Assembly (NCBI GenBank): GCA_037179385.1
Contig: CM074179.1
Span: 5,270,001 to 5,334,000 of the forward strand
Direction: 5' to 3'
Source: Holothuria scabra
Lineage: Eukaryota > Echinodermata > Holothuroidea > Aspidochirotida > Holothuriidae
DNA length: 64,000 nt
The notes below the pieces were generated by a model that had not been told where the DNA came from, did not search any database, and saw only the letters and a list, made by a program, of their open reading frames with translations. The position numbers and the translations under genes were made by a program. Below, piece after piece: positions 32,672-43,656 of the stretch. Every line of letters starts with the position of its first letter. Positions within the stretch are counted from its first letter, which is position 1.

Positions 32672-33139
32672 ACAGGTAAAGTCGCGAGAGAGGGAGAAGA
32701 AAAACACGTCTGCTCTCCTCGAGAAGAGAACAGATACTTCTTTGAGTACTTCACATTCAATTCACAAAGGTATTACAAAATGAACGTCAGGTCTAAAAGA
32801 AGAAGAAAAGCATATAGACGGAGAGATTATTATCTACTGTTCAACAACCATGTTTGTTTACAAAGCTATAGGAGGCAATAATAGTTATAATCAACAGATT
32901 AAATCTCAACACAGTACCCATTAACCCATTTTTCACTGGGTTAATCAAACGGGAGGTTTTAGTAATTTTGTTAGTATATGCTAGTATATGTTAGATTTAG
33001 ATTGAAAAATTCAATTATATACCTTGTATTCAAGATTTTAATCATAGCTTACATACGTACACAGTGCAATTAACTCAACTTTGTGAAGATGATTTTACTG
33101 GGAGATTTTCCTAAGTGAGCTCCTTTTTGAGACCCATGC
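32672..33139. other. LINE-B 5' flank remnant and unclassified DNA
   Basis: 32,683-32,740 reads, on the minus strand, as a 5' UTR-like segment with GAGAGCAGACGTGTTTTTC, similar to but distinct from the LINE-A 5' UTR. The rest is A/T-rich with no recognised content. Confidence 0.45.
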
Positions 33140-33985
33140 AGTCTTGTCAAAAATCACAGTCGATTTGAGCCTGGGCTCCTCTAGAAGGGTCTCGTCTTCA
33201 GACGAATCCACTTATTGGCCATTTTCAATGCGCCCCACCCCCCCCCCCCCCTTTTCCATACCCATATCGTCCTCATCTTCGTCTTTTGTATCTCCTGTCC
33301 CCTTCTCTTCAGCTCTTATTTCCCCCTTCTGTAACTTGCTCTCCGTACCTTCTTCATCGACCCAGTGCATCGCCACCGGATGATCTTTCGGACTTTCCTT
33401 TCCCTGCTAACATTTTCCACATTTTTCAGGGCAAATTCTCCCATAACTTTGCCTTCCTCTGCATCAACTACGTCATCTTTCTCGCTTTCCATGTCTTCCT
33501 CCGAGCCTGTCCCCGTAGTCACCTCTCCTTGCTCCTCATATTCACCCATTTTCTTCGTACAATTATCTCCCGGTTTCATTGTCTCTGCCATCTCAGTCCC
33601 TCCCTCCGTCCACGCCTTATTCAGCCCACCGACCTTGTTCGCAAAGAAATTAGGACCGCGCTGAAGTGTGTGTCCCTCTTCCCTGCATACAGTACAAACC
33701 ACCTGCCTTTTACAATTGCTGGCCATATGTCCCACCTCCAGGCACTTGAAACATCGCATCTTTTTGCACCCACTGGCCAGGTGCCCGTTCTCTGAAGTAG
33801 CGCACCCAACAGTCTCTCCCCGTCAGCTTCATTAAAGATGGAATATCTTCAGTAAGAGCCATCTTATACTGTCTGGTCCCGTTAAAGAGACCCTCCCTTT
33901 CCTTGTAGGTGAGACAATATCCGAATCGGAGCCATCTTTTACAAAACTTTTCAAAACCCGCTGCCGACTTCCCATTGACAGCCAT
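33140..33985 (-). pseudogene. LINE-B ORF1 with CCHC knuckles, frameshifted
   Basis: Starts at ATG 33,985 (MAVNGKSAAGFEKF). It then has a segment ending in YKMALTEDIPSLMKL and CWVRYF, and after a frameshift near 33,800 the knuckles CFKCLEVGHMASNC and CTVCREEGH, then an acidic, Lys/Glu-rich tail. It corresponds closely to the pieces at 27,240 and 54,079. A 15-bp C tract at 33,238-33,250 falls at its 3' side. It is an RNA-binding LINE protein by composition and is no longer intact. Confidence 0.75.
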
Positions 33986-34870
33986 TAGGCTGTGAGAAGG
34001 TTTTGTTGCTCACTTCGGTAAACAGATGAATTTGTGGTATAGGTAAAACACACAATATCCAGCCGAATTTTACTCATGCAGAAACGTCGCTTCTTGAAAA
34101 AGCAACATAGATCAAAGGCGGTGTGGGATGTAACTGATATCTGAGTTTGTTACATGATCTGTGGCCTCAAATGAGCTTGCTTTCATTGTGTTCACACTAA
34201 GTGAAAAGCAATTAAGACATGCTCACTGACCTGTTAGCTAACCCCAAATGTTACGTAACGCTTTGTGTATTAAAACACATCTTCTACTGTGAACCAATAA
34301 ATGAGTTATGAAACTTGACTTAATCAAGTCTGCATGTAGTGGGCTTCTTTTCCTTCCCGAAGTGATAAGAGGTAAACAGGCAGTCGTGACGTCATTCAGA
34401 TTCAAAAAATTTAAGTTATGTGTGCTGAACCTGCAAAAATGAAAGAGAGCGATTTAGGCGGGGGGGGGGGGGGGTGAATTATTCAAAATGCCCCTTTTTC
34501 TTGTTTTTACATAATTAGTGCAAGACCGAGCAAGCTCCTATTCCATAGTCCTGTGGCAAAAATCAGTTAAATATACAAGCGATTCGATACTTTTCCTGCA
34601 AACATATTTCGTCTCTTGTGAACATATCAAAACGAAAAATACAAAAATATATGTATGTATATATAACATTTGCAAGGATGATAACATAGCGAAGGTGTAA
34701 TTTCACTAGCAACGACAAAGAAACAAAGGAAGAAACAACAGCTAACAACAGCTAACAATCGCAATTGGCCAGCCAGCCACTTCAAGAACCAAAAGCCTTT
34801 CCGAAGCATTTCAGTCGGGAAACCGTTTGGAAAAAACGTGAAAATGAGACTGAAAACATGGTTATAACCT
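33986..34870. other. Unclassified non-coding stretch
   Basis: No family resemblance. Contains a G tract of about 15 bp at 34,459-34,473 and a short duplication AGCTAACAAC at 34,740-34,758. Confidence 0.5.
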
Positions 34871-35049
34871 ACTTTTACCCTCAATCATTGGAATGGAAAA
34901 TCAATTCATAACTGGACGGAATACGAAAACAATGAACAAAATGAAAAGTACAGTCTTTGAACAGACAAACGGAGAAAACAAGCGGTGTACTTTCACCGCT
35001 GGAGGATGAAATTCGGTATGAAACAGACGAAGAAACCAGAGTACTCCCA

Positions 35050-35640
35050 ATTAATACCAAACCAAAACGAAGGGTGGCGTACTTTGGCAACGAGACCACA
35101 ATTTAGTATCGACAATGGAGACAAACGAAGCCCCAGTGACCCACATTGTCAAGAACTTTGCCATCGGGAGACGGCGAAAGTCAGCCTCAACCCTACAAGT
35201 AACCTCCCGGTAAACCCACTTAATAACCTCCCCGATATCCACCAACCTTCCCTCGTACATGTGAATACAGCGATACTTCCACATAACGTGCCTACAGGCA
35301 ACGAAGAGGAACCACGCCCTCCAAAAACCCAGCAGGAGACACTAGGGGAGGGGACACCAGGAACAAAGAAATCGGGTTTAAATGAAAGTGGTCCCCAACA
35401 AACGTCACGCTACAGCGTGCACCCACAGAAGCACATCATAAGTGCGGGGGCAGTCAGCTTATGGCAATTGGGAGCCCTGCATCCCCCACCGGTCAAATTC
35501 CAACTCTTTAACTTAGTCCCAGTAAACAAGACATTATGAACCACCCTCCACGAGAACCCAACCAACCGCTGATCCAGGAAAGCATTGAAATTGGCCCCCA
35601 ATACCCCCCCCCCAAGACAAACACGGCCGCTTAGATCCTA
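35050..35640 (-). pseudogene. LINE-B ORF2 C-terminal part
   Basis: Minus-strand frame at 35,601-35,410 has GFSWRVVHNVLFTGTKLKSW followed by Cys residues (CRAPNC, MMCFCGC), the zinc-binding-like region found after RT in Tx1/L1-type LINEs. Bases 35,284-35,051 carry VYREVTCRVEADFRRLPMAK, the extreme C-terminus. The plus-strand open frame in the same place is its shadow. The piece is separated from its RT domain by the Harbinger element. Confidence 0.7.
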
Positions 35641-36016
35641 CAGAGGGTCTAAGCCCCTTCGGGCAGAGGAGCAAAGTAAAGTCCTAACGGACCTGGCCCC
35701 AATAAGAAAATCCCCGTCCTTTTTATGCGCGCGTAAAAGGGCGTCACAAGCAACCCCTGGGGCTGAGCTACAGGTGTCGCTGTAAAGACCGATTCATACT
35801 TCCAAATTTCTCGAGCGATAAGGCGATCAATAACCATATCTGGTCAAAATATCTTTGCCGCCAGCGAGATTCACGGTCATCGCTCGGAGTTGAACATTGT
35901 TCAAATTTTCTCGCCAGCTCGAGGGATATCGCATCATTTCAAAGTTTCTGATTGGCTGATTGGTGGTGAACGACCTTCCTGAGCAAAAACTTTGGTCGAG
36001 TGACAACAATCTGACA

Positions 36017-37313
36017 ATGGCTGATGCATTCAAGGAAAAATTGATAACAAGTATCCAGGGTTTTCCTGCACTTTACGATACTCGGAGATCAGACTACAAA
36101 GACGTAATAAAGAAGGGAAACAGTTGGGAAACTGTTGCTTTTCGAGTAGCATGTGGTGGTGAGGATATTGTTGAAGTAATTTGATCGTTCGAGGGGCCAC
36201 ATCTGCGTACATAAGCAAATCTGGGCAAGGTGCAATATGACATGTGTGGGACGAGTTCCACTAAAGTTACTGTGATACGTGTATGTAGGCCTACGCCTAT
36301 ATCAAATCCTGTCCTGGGCCTACACGTTGTGTACATGTATTACAGGTGCTAAGAAGGCCTGACATCATATAACCAGTTAAGGAACAATTCAGTTTATTAT
36401 TAGATGGCAATTGGATTAAGGGCGAAGACCTCAGTTATCTTAGTAGACTAAACCCATCAAGAGAACTTACAGGAATTAGGCCTACATGTTTACTGGCAGT
36501 CCATGCAGGCTGTAGCATAAAGCAAAAGCCTGTGCAAGGGTAAGATTACAATAGGTTGGGCAGTACGTACCATGTTTTGTCCTTACTATACATACACTAG
36601 GCTCCAATACATAGCATTGCCTTTGGTATGTAGTATACTGGCTAGTGGCTAAAATAGTCTTGACACGTAATCTTGGCACATGCTAAGGGGGCCTAGTGGT
36701 AAAAAGTGTCAGTACAAACTGAAAATATATCCACCAACTGTAGCCTATTACATCACAGCCCATACTATTCACTTACACCAGGACCTGGAATCTCTAGTAA
36801 TGTCAGTGCTGATACTTGCCTCAACAACTGGGTGGCCCTATGATGTTGAGCTGCTTGTTGGTCTTTCACTCTTTAGGCCTATTCCTCTTTTATCATCATG
36901 TTTAACAAAGTTTCTTGTAAGTTCTTGTTGACTCTAAATAATGGGAGAAGGTGGTAGACAGCAGTCTTTCTTGATAAAACTCAGTAGTGTATATATAACA
37001 GCAGGCGATTGCTTTATAAATGCATTAATATTTAAGAAAAAGCTATGAGAATCAAATATTGGTTGGTTAAAACCCCCATCCCCAGTACCATTACTGCTAT
37101 TTACAAATAAAATTTTGTTCATATTTTTTGGATTTTCTGTGATTGCAGTAGAGCATTGTAAGAGGATGTGGAAAAATCTCAAGGACACTTACAGACAAGC
37201 AACTAATGCAGAACTTAAAAGGATGAAATCTGGAAGTGGTGCTACCTCAAAGAAACCCTAGAAGTTTATGGAGTTAATGAGCTTCTTGAAACCATTTGTG
37301 TCAACAGAATCTG
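36017..37313 (+). pseudogene. Harbinger MADF-domain (Myb/SANT-like) protein, two exons, premature stop
   Basis: Exon 1 is 36,017-36,158 (ATG; EKLITSIQGFPALYDTRRSD is the start of a MADF domain). Exon 2 begins at 37,149 after TTGCAG and continues the domain with VEHCKRMWKNLKDTYRQ. The donor at 36,159 is GTGAGG and the phase fits (G plus TA). A TAG at 37,259-37,261 interrupts exon 2 where a Trp is expected before KFMELMSFLKPF, so this copy is dead unless read through. A further exon probably followed (GTAATT at 37,314). In Harbinger elements the second protein binds DNA ends and helps bring the transposase into the nucleus; MADF is a DNA-binding fold, so that role is likely. Confidence 0.82.
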
Positions 37314-37316
37314 GGT

Positions 37317-38940
37317 AATTGACTAAGTTTAACCTTTCAGAAACAGAAAATTGTATCTAGTAAGACGGGGTAGCCCCCCCCCCCCCTACAAGCCCCAGTC
37401 AATTTAATCTTTCATTTTTGTATACTTCATACCTTAGCTCAATGTGTTTATATACTTTTAACATGATTTATTGACTTGTGATTGACTCTTCAATCCAACA
37501 ACAGAGCCTTCAAAATAAAATCTCGGGCTTATATTGACTGTACCAACCTTGAAGTTTGCACCCCTTGTGTAACATATTTATGTGGTACAAAGTGGTCCCA
37601 ATTATTCCTACTATTTCCCCTTCTGTATGAACCGTCTAATTCATACAGAAGTAAATTACTGAAATGTTGAAAAAAAAAATGTAATTTTGTTTTACCCGTT
37701 TTTGCCGTACTTTCAGGTTTTCTTTTATTTATTTAAAAGATGTTTCCACTAGGCAGTTCACAAGAATAAAGTTAATGGAAATTGTTTTCTTTCACCCCTT
37801 CTTGCTATATGTTAGCTTTCATTTATGTATTTACAGTCATGTAAAACCTATGTCACAACCAATGCTAGTTTGAATGATGAAGATGGATAACCATGCGAAG
37901 GGGGAAGAAGGCAAGAGAAGAGATAAAAGTTGCAAAAGACTTCCAAAGAGGCACTCAGACACATAGTCAAGGGGGAAGTGGAGGAGTCCTGGACCCCTTC
38001 CCCCAAAATCCAACCCCAGGACAATTTTTGAGAACACAAAAAGTATTACCTTAACATATCTGCAACCCTTGAAAAAAATGTCACTCCCAGAGATACATTG
38101 CCCCCCCCCCCCCCCTTCAAGACCTAGTCTGGCTGCAGACATTCACATCCTATAGGATACCATTTTTATATATTTTGGTATAAAATCCTGCAGCCCTTTG
38201 GGTTAATTAACAACATTATTTTAAAATAGACTCTTAAAGATTAATACTGCACGGTCATCTTGTAAACCGCAACATCACACCTGCTTGCTTCGAGCTTACT
38301 ATTGAAGGAAATGTGATAACTTCATTTAATATGATGAAAACTGAACATAGGATCTGAATGAAAACTTCACCAGAATGACCAGATTTAATCATATTTAACA
38401 TATCCAAACCCTGACTTTTGAAAAATGAAACTCACTTTATCTGCGTGCACTGAAATAAGAAAGGTGCTCTGGGACTATTATGTAACAGGTAGAAAGCCAA
38501 ATGTGTAGGTTCAAACTTTACCATAACAAAGTTATCATGAAGGAAGAGACATTCCCTTTGTAACTAAATCCTGAAATCACACTGATATTAATAAGCAATT
38601 GCATTCAAACTTGGAACAAATTTTATTAATCTGAAGTTACTGGTAGTGGTGAAGTAATGGAGAAAACCTAACATCTAACACAGTCAAATGAGATGATGAA
38701 ACCTTTTGTTATTCCCATTTTACCCCAAAAAAGTTTCAACCATAACAAGTGAGAAGATCATAAAGGATCAAGTGATGTCTTTGCTTCCATGTTAAGTAAC
38801 TCACTCCCAATCAGGTGAATAGTTTATTGATCTGGAATACTGACCCTGCCTCTGAAACAAATAACGCTTTAAGTTGTTTCTTGTGGCGCATGCATCACGG
38901 GTGTACATGTTACTTCCTGTTTGTGTTAAGTTTCTTAAAG
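37317..38940. other. Internal Harbinger spacer without recognised genes
   Basis: A/T-rich, with long C tracts at 37,375-37,386 and 38,101-38,115. No conserved frame recognised; it is the region between the convergent ends of the MADF and transposase genes. Confidence 0.5.
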
Positions 38941-38959
38941 CACATGCTGCGTCTCATTA

Positions 38960-39078
38960 CTGTAATGAACATAATTTTCTGTTTGATTTAGGAGTCTGTA
39001 AATAGTTCTGCGTTTATGTTTTTGCCCGATCCGGTTTCAGTTTTTGTTTTGTATGTGCCGTTTCAATGCACTGAAAAG
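38960..39078 (+). mobile_element. LINE-A 3' end, strongly 5'-truncated
   Basis: Contains ATTACTGTAATGAACATAA, then TTTTGCCCGATCCGGTTTC, and ends at TTTCAATGCACTGAAAAGC. It fuses to the 3' end of the Harbinger transposase, whose last residues are read from it. Confidence 0.85.
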
Positions 39079-39079
39079 C

Positions 39080-40075
39080 ACATCTCTGGGCCATTGTCCA
39101 TCATTTGCTGGTGGACCGTCCTCATTCTCAGTGTCAATGAATCCAGATGAGCAGTACTGGTCGTTGTCTGGTGATTCACTGCAGTCCAAAACTCGAAGCC
39201 AGTTGTGCAGGCATATTGCTGCCTTGATGTAAAGCTCAACACTTTCAGTTGCTGCTATTATCGAACGCTTAAATATACGGCAGCGTGCCAAATGTGTTTT
39301 CAATGATCCGCCTCGCTTTCGACAACCTGTAGTTGAAAGTTTTCTTTTCATATTTCTCTCCTGTCATCGAACCTATATCTCGGCCAGGGAACGGTCTCAT
39401 TAAGTAGTTCAGTGGGAAAGCCTCATCACCCACGAACACGAAAGGAAAAGGCTGGCTTTCAGATTCTGTGAGAGGACATGGTTTTGGTATATTCAATGAT
39501 CCATTTTCCATTGCTGTACCCATCGGTGAGTTTGCAAAAATTCCACCATCGCTGTTTCTTCCTGCAACGCCAATATCAACCAGTGTGAAGCGATATTGGC
39601 CATCACACACCGCCATCAGAACAATGCTGTGCTGGTGTTTGTAATTGAAATAAGTAGATTCGGAAAGAGCAGGTGCCTGAATCACGACATGCTTCCCATC
39701 GATGGCCCCGATACAGTGGGGAAAATCCCAACGTTTGTCAAACCAATCTGCAATATTTAACCAGTCATCATGTCCTAGAACCTTCAGGACCTCTGGCTGT
39801 AGAACATCCCATATAGCTTGACATGTCTCCCTGACTAAAAACCTGAAATGAAATAGAGAACAAAAAGCTTGTAGGAAATGTCAGAGCTTTAAAAGAACTC
39901 CCCCCTCCATGTTCCCCTGTCTATTTTTCCTCGCTTGAATAAGATTGATGGACAGCTGAGATGCAAAAGCATTGCCAGACGCTAGTGGTAGGCCAGACAT
40001 GACCCTGAACCAACTGTTTTTCCCCGTCCCTCTAGACCCCGGGCTAACAGAAACATATTTGCCACCCATATTTGG
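39080..40075 (-). pseudogene. PIF/Harbinger transposase (DDE_Tnp_4, HARBI1-like), frameshifted
   Basis: The main exon runs from a splice acceptor at 39,843 (TTTCAG) downward. It carries WDFPHCIGAIDGKHV (first Asp), LVDIGVAGRNSDGG (second Asp), FVGDEAFPL and RRIIENTFG (Glu), which is the DDE_Tnp_4 core. After a small frameshift near 39,297 the sequence continues with FKRSIIAATESVELYIKAA and CLHNWLR, typical of the C-terminus. A preceding exon remnant at 39,880-40,069 holds LASGNAFASQL, matching the N-terminal helix-turn-helix part. The C-terminus is replaced by LINE-A sequence. The protein would cut at TAA/TTA sites, but this copy is inactive. Confidence 0.86.
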
Positions 40076-40270
40076 AGATATTGATGAGAAACCACGAACA
40101 GTTTCGAACCACTATCCATATTTTACAGCCGATTTTAATGACTGATTGAAGCAACAACATTCTCAACAGTTTGCAAGATTCACCTATGGCGGGAAAATGT
40201 CGGCGTGAAGTATGAATCAATTTTCGAACATAGCTTTATCGCGCGATACTGGAGTATGAACCGGTCTTAA

Positions 40271-42664
40271 GGCTTGGAATTAGACCAATTGAGGGGAAAA
40301 TCCCGCCTCAAACAAGCAATAAAATATCTAAAGAGACACAAGTAGGAAATAATAAGCTCATCCCTCAAAGGCGGTAAAACTGGCCTAATAAATAAAGCGC
40401 GTATCTTTTCCTAAAAACAGTTAGGACCCAAACCCCATTCAATTTACTCAAACATACAACACTCCTGGCAACACGCGGTCAGTTCTCCCTGACCAGATAA
40501 ATTTAAAAACCGCCGAATTGAGGTCTTGAAAAACCGCCAGAAAATAGAAAAGGGAATACGTCACCGCATTGACAATTACAACCTTCCCTGTGAGCAACAA
40601 ACTTCTGCTATTCCATAGACGGAGACGGAACAAAGCTTTTAGGAGCCTGTCCGTCCAATTACTCAGCACCGCCCGTCCCCCCCCCCCCCCCAAAGGACGA
40701 CACCCCAGTAGTTTTAATACAGATATCACTCCACACAATATTAGCCGGTAGTTTCCTTCCCACAAATCCCCCAAATGTCAGCCCCTTAGTTTTACACAAA
40801 TTGACCGTTCCGCCGGTGGCGCTCGTAAAAAGTTTGAAACAAACAAAGGACCCTCCCCCCCCCCTCCACTGGTCGAAATGCATGTGGCGTCGTCAGCATA
40901 TTGCATAAGCTTGCCGACCTTACCCCCACTCCCCCGGGAGGGTCAAACCTCTGATATTCTGGCTTCTGGCAATGAGCCGGGCTAAATGCTCAATAAATGA
41001 TACATACAAGGACGGGGACAGGGGGCAGTCCTGTCGGATTCTCCGAGAAATCGTGACCCTGTCACTTAGGCAACCATTAATAAACACACGATGGCAGATA
41101 TTATTATACAAGATCTGAACCCATTTACAAAAGTTAACCCCAAATGCAAGCTTACGTAATACTTTAAAAAATTTCAGTTCACTTTGTCGCAGGCCTTTTC
41201 TTGGTCAATAGAAATCAAAGCACAATTAGATGGCCTAGTAGTAACCAAGTCAATTATGTCACGACAAAGGAACAAACTAGAGTGAATAGATCTTCCCAGC
41301 ACGGAACACGTTTGATACTCAGTAATTAAGCCTGGACAAAACAATGACCAATCTCACCTGCACGACTTTAGCAAGGATCTTATAGTCGCAGGTGAATAGA
41401 CTAATGGGTCTTCTACAGGCAGGGTTTAGGGGATCCCCACCTTTGGGTAGCCAGATGACAATGCCAGTCCTGTGAGAAGGGGACAGGAGCCCCCGAGCCG
41501 AAGAGATCCAAAAATTTACTATAAAACTCATACGGGAGGCCATCCACTCCCGGTGACTTATTGGAGGGCAACGCCCCAATAGTTCTCACAAGCTCAATGG
41601 GGTCCCCGAGCTGATCAGCCGAGGCATAATTCAGAATATTATGGGTAGTGCTAAAAATGGACCCACTGGGGTCGCTGACGTAGCGAATCGCCTCTTCCTA
41701 CGCACAGTGCCTCTCGCGCCCGAAGAAAAGGGATGAAGGTTCCTCATCAGCGTCGAGCGACCGAATGACCTCTCCCCTCCTCACCCCATCAAACAAGTCC
41801 TCCAACGTTGTAAGGTGTCAAGGCGGGCCCGCCTCCAAATGGACACTGTGCCGAACAATCAGACGCTTCGCCCTGTCCTTAAAATTTTTCTGTTTGATTT
41901 AGCAGTCTGTAAATAATGTGCGTTTTTTTTTTTTTTTTTTTTTTTGTTGTTTTGTATGTGCCGTTTCACTGCACTTAATAAGCACAAAATTCTCCCACCG
42001 GTCAATTACTGAGGAAAATCCCGGTCTGAGATTCTGCCGTAAACGAAAGTGGTACTTAAAATCATTAATAACCACGTCCTGCAAAACAGAAACATTACAC
42101 TTCCACACAACCCTCCCCCTGTCCGAAATGTCCCCCTGAGCAGTTAACAAAACGCGAACTGGCTTATGGTCGGAGAGTGAAAAATTGAGAACAAAAACCT
42201 TGGCGATTCCAAAACTGGACGGGATGCAGACTCGGTCCAAACGAGACCTAAGTCCCTTCCCCAGATGTTCCCAGGTAAACCCAGGGTCGGACGGGTGAGA
42301 CACAGCCCAACAGTCCCAAACCCATCACTCCCGACAAAACACGAAGTGTTACTTGACGGCCAAGTCCTTTCGATAGAATGGGAAACACAGTTAAAATCCA
42401 CAGCAAGGATGACAGGTTCCACCCCACGAGAAAAAATAAACAGCTCGCCAAAAAAGCCACCCTCTCCCGGGGCACATTGGGGGCATACACATTACGCACG
42501 CGAAAGGCGAGAGAGCCAGTAGGGGAAACCAAAACAGAAACGATGCGGCCACCCCTGTCCATCCTAACCTGGGAAACAGAACCCCTAAAGGAGGGACTAA
42601 AAAAAAAATCCACCCCACGAGATCTAGGCGAGCTGCTGAGAGAGGCGTTAAATAAGCCGCCCAC
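40271..42664 (-). pseudogene. LINE-B ORF2: endonuclease and RT, decayed
   Basis: In its own direction: VRNVYAPNVPRERVAFL and a VDFNCV core (42,500-42,400), DPGFTWEHLGKGLRSRLDRV and SLSDHKPV (catalytic His, 42,280-42,160). RT follows with SPSHRTGIVIWLPKGGDPLN, RRPISLFTCDYKILAKV (41,480-41,330), YNNICHRVFINGC, RQDCPLSPSLY (41,110-41,000) and a late FKFIWSGRTDRVLPG (40,510-40,460). YADD is preserved only as a decayed AYADD-like remnant. There are many frameshifts. The LINE-A fragment at 41,886-41,983 splits the endonuclease from the RT. Confidence 0.8.
41886..41983 (+). mobile_element. LINE-A 3' end fragment inside LINE-B
   Basis: About 98 bp from TTTTCTGTTTGATTTAGCAG to TTTCACTGCACTTAATAAGC, with a T run of about 24 bp replacing the normal TTTTTGCCCGATCC part. 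Flanking AAAATT words (41,880 and 41,986) could be a short target duplication. Confidence 0.8.
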
Positions 42665-42799
42665 TCCCTCTTAAAGAGAGACGCATCATTCTCATCAGTA
42701 AAGTAGGTCCCTTGTAAACAAACGATATCGTAATTAAAAATTTTGAAAAACTGAATAACACGCGATCTTTTGACGGGATCGCGTAACCCATTAACAAGT

Positions 42800-43066
42800 A
42801 CTTAAACACAATGACGGAAAGGGGGAAAAGAATATTAGAATATCAGAATATTGTGTTCATTACAGTAATAAGCTACATATACAGATATTTACAAAACAAT
42901 GTACAGAAAATAATACACACAGATATTTACAAGCCCCTTACATACCCACCCTATTACAAATTGACCACCAAACGGTTCCCCCTCACCGAAACGAGTGGAC
43001 CCCATCGCCTACCGAACGCCGACCTTGGCAAACGAACGAAGTCGGACTCAACCCGCAGCCTTACCT
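42800..43066 (-). mobile_element. LINE-A 3' end fragment, minus strand
   Basis: 3' UTR units (TGTAAATATCTGTGTGTAT on the minus strand) plus the last codons of ORF2 (LRVESDFVRLPRSAF). The extreme 3' end is diverged. It adjoins the LINE-B 5' side. Confidence 0.8.
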
Positions 43067-43656
43067 CCGAATGATGAATGATGTAAACCACAGAAGGGGG
43101 GCCAGAGAGAAGTGCCAAATGGATAGAGAAAACAAAACCAAAGACAAAAGGGGGAAAATACCTCACCAATGCAAAAGTGCATATCACGTCTCAGAAAATA
43201 TCCATACGAAACAATCGTTCAGTTCTGGTCTTCGTCGAGAGCGGACGTGTTTTCACGGAGCTCTCGTTGATCGTGCTGGATTTGGGTATTGTGGTCTGCT
43301 CTGTGGCAGCTTGCTTGTTTGTTGTACTTCACTACTGTATAGATTCGTCGTGCCCGTTTTGGAGTACGTGTTGAGAAACTTGGAAGTTTTTCTGTTTGTG
43401 ACTGAACGTGCCCTAGAGCCACCCCGTAGCTGCTATGCCCGTGTGTAGGGATAGCAGCATTGTTAAGTTACGGAGTTTACGGTATGTGTGAATGTCACAC
43501 CTCCGCAAGTGTTCAGTTTGTTAAAGAAAAATGGGGTAAAGGTGGAAGAAATAGAGATGTTGCAGGCACTTGAAGCCCGTAACATGTACGACCTGAAGTT
43601 CAGGTCCTTTAATGCCCTTCTGAAGGGAGTGTCTGCCTTAAAGGGAGTAGAAGGGC

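Larger units (their letters stand above)
35786..40267. mobile_element. PIF/Harbinger transposon, 4,482 bp, two genes, both damaged
   Basis: The ends AGACCG(A/G)TTCATACT at 35,786 and, reverse-complemented, at 40,267 are inverted repeats that continue imperfectly to GCG(C/A)GATAA about 35 bp inward. They are flanked by the 3-bp repeat TAA (35,783-35,785 and 40,268-40,270), the target type used by PIF/Harbinger. Inside are a MADF-domain gene on the plus strand (36,017-37,316) and a DDE_Tnp_4 transposase on the minus strand (39,080-40,075), the two-gene layout typical of this superfamily. A LINE-A end is inserted at about 38,960-39,078. The element sits in a LINE-B ORF2. Confidence 0.92.
34880..42670 (-). 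mobile_element. LINE-B copy, minus strand, split by Harbinger and by LINE-A
   Basis: Order in its own direction: endonuclease (42,664-42,000), RT (41,600-40,450), then after the Harbinger insertion the C-terminal part (35,785-35,050) and 3' UTR to about 34,880. Subtracting the 4,482-bp Harbinger and the roughly 100-bp LINE-A fragment at 41,886-41,983 leaves about 3.2 kb, a near-complete ORF2 without ORF1. It is heavily decayed. The C-terminal end (CRVEADFRRLPMAKF...) resembles the LINE-A end RVESDFVRLPRSAF, so the two families are related. Confidence 0.8.

Noticed and set aside
34985..35539. 184-codon plus-strand open frame
   Set aside because: Antisense shadow of the LINE-B ORF2 C-terminus; its Pro/Asn-rich composition has no family resemblance.
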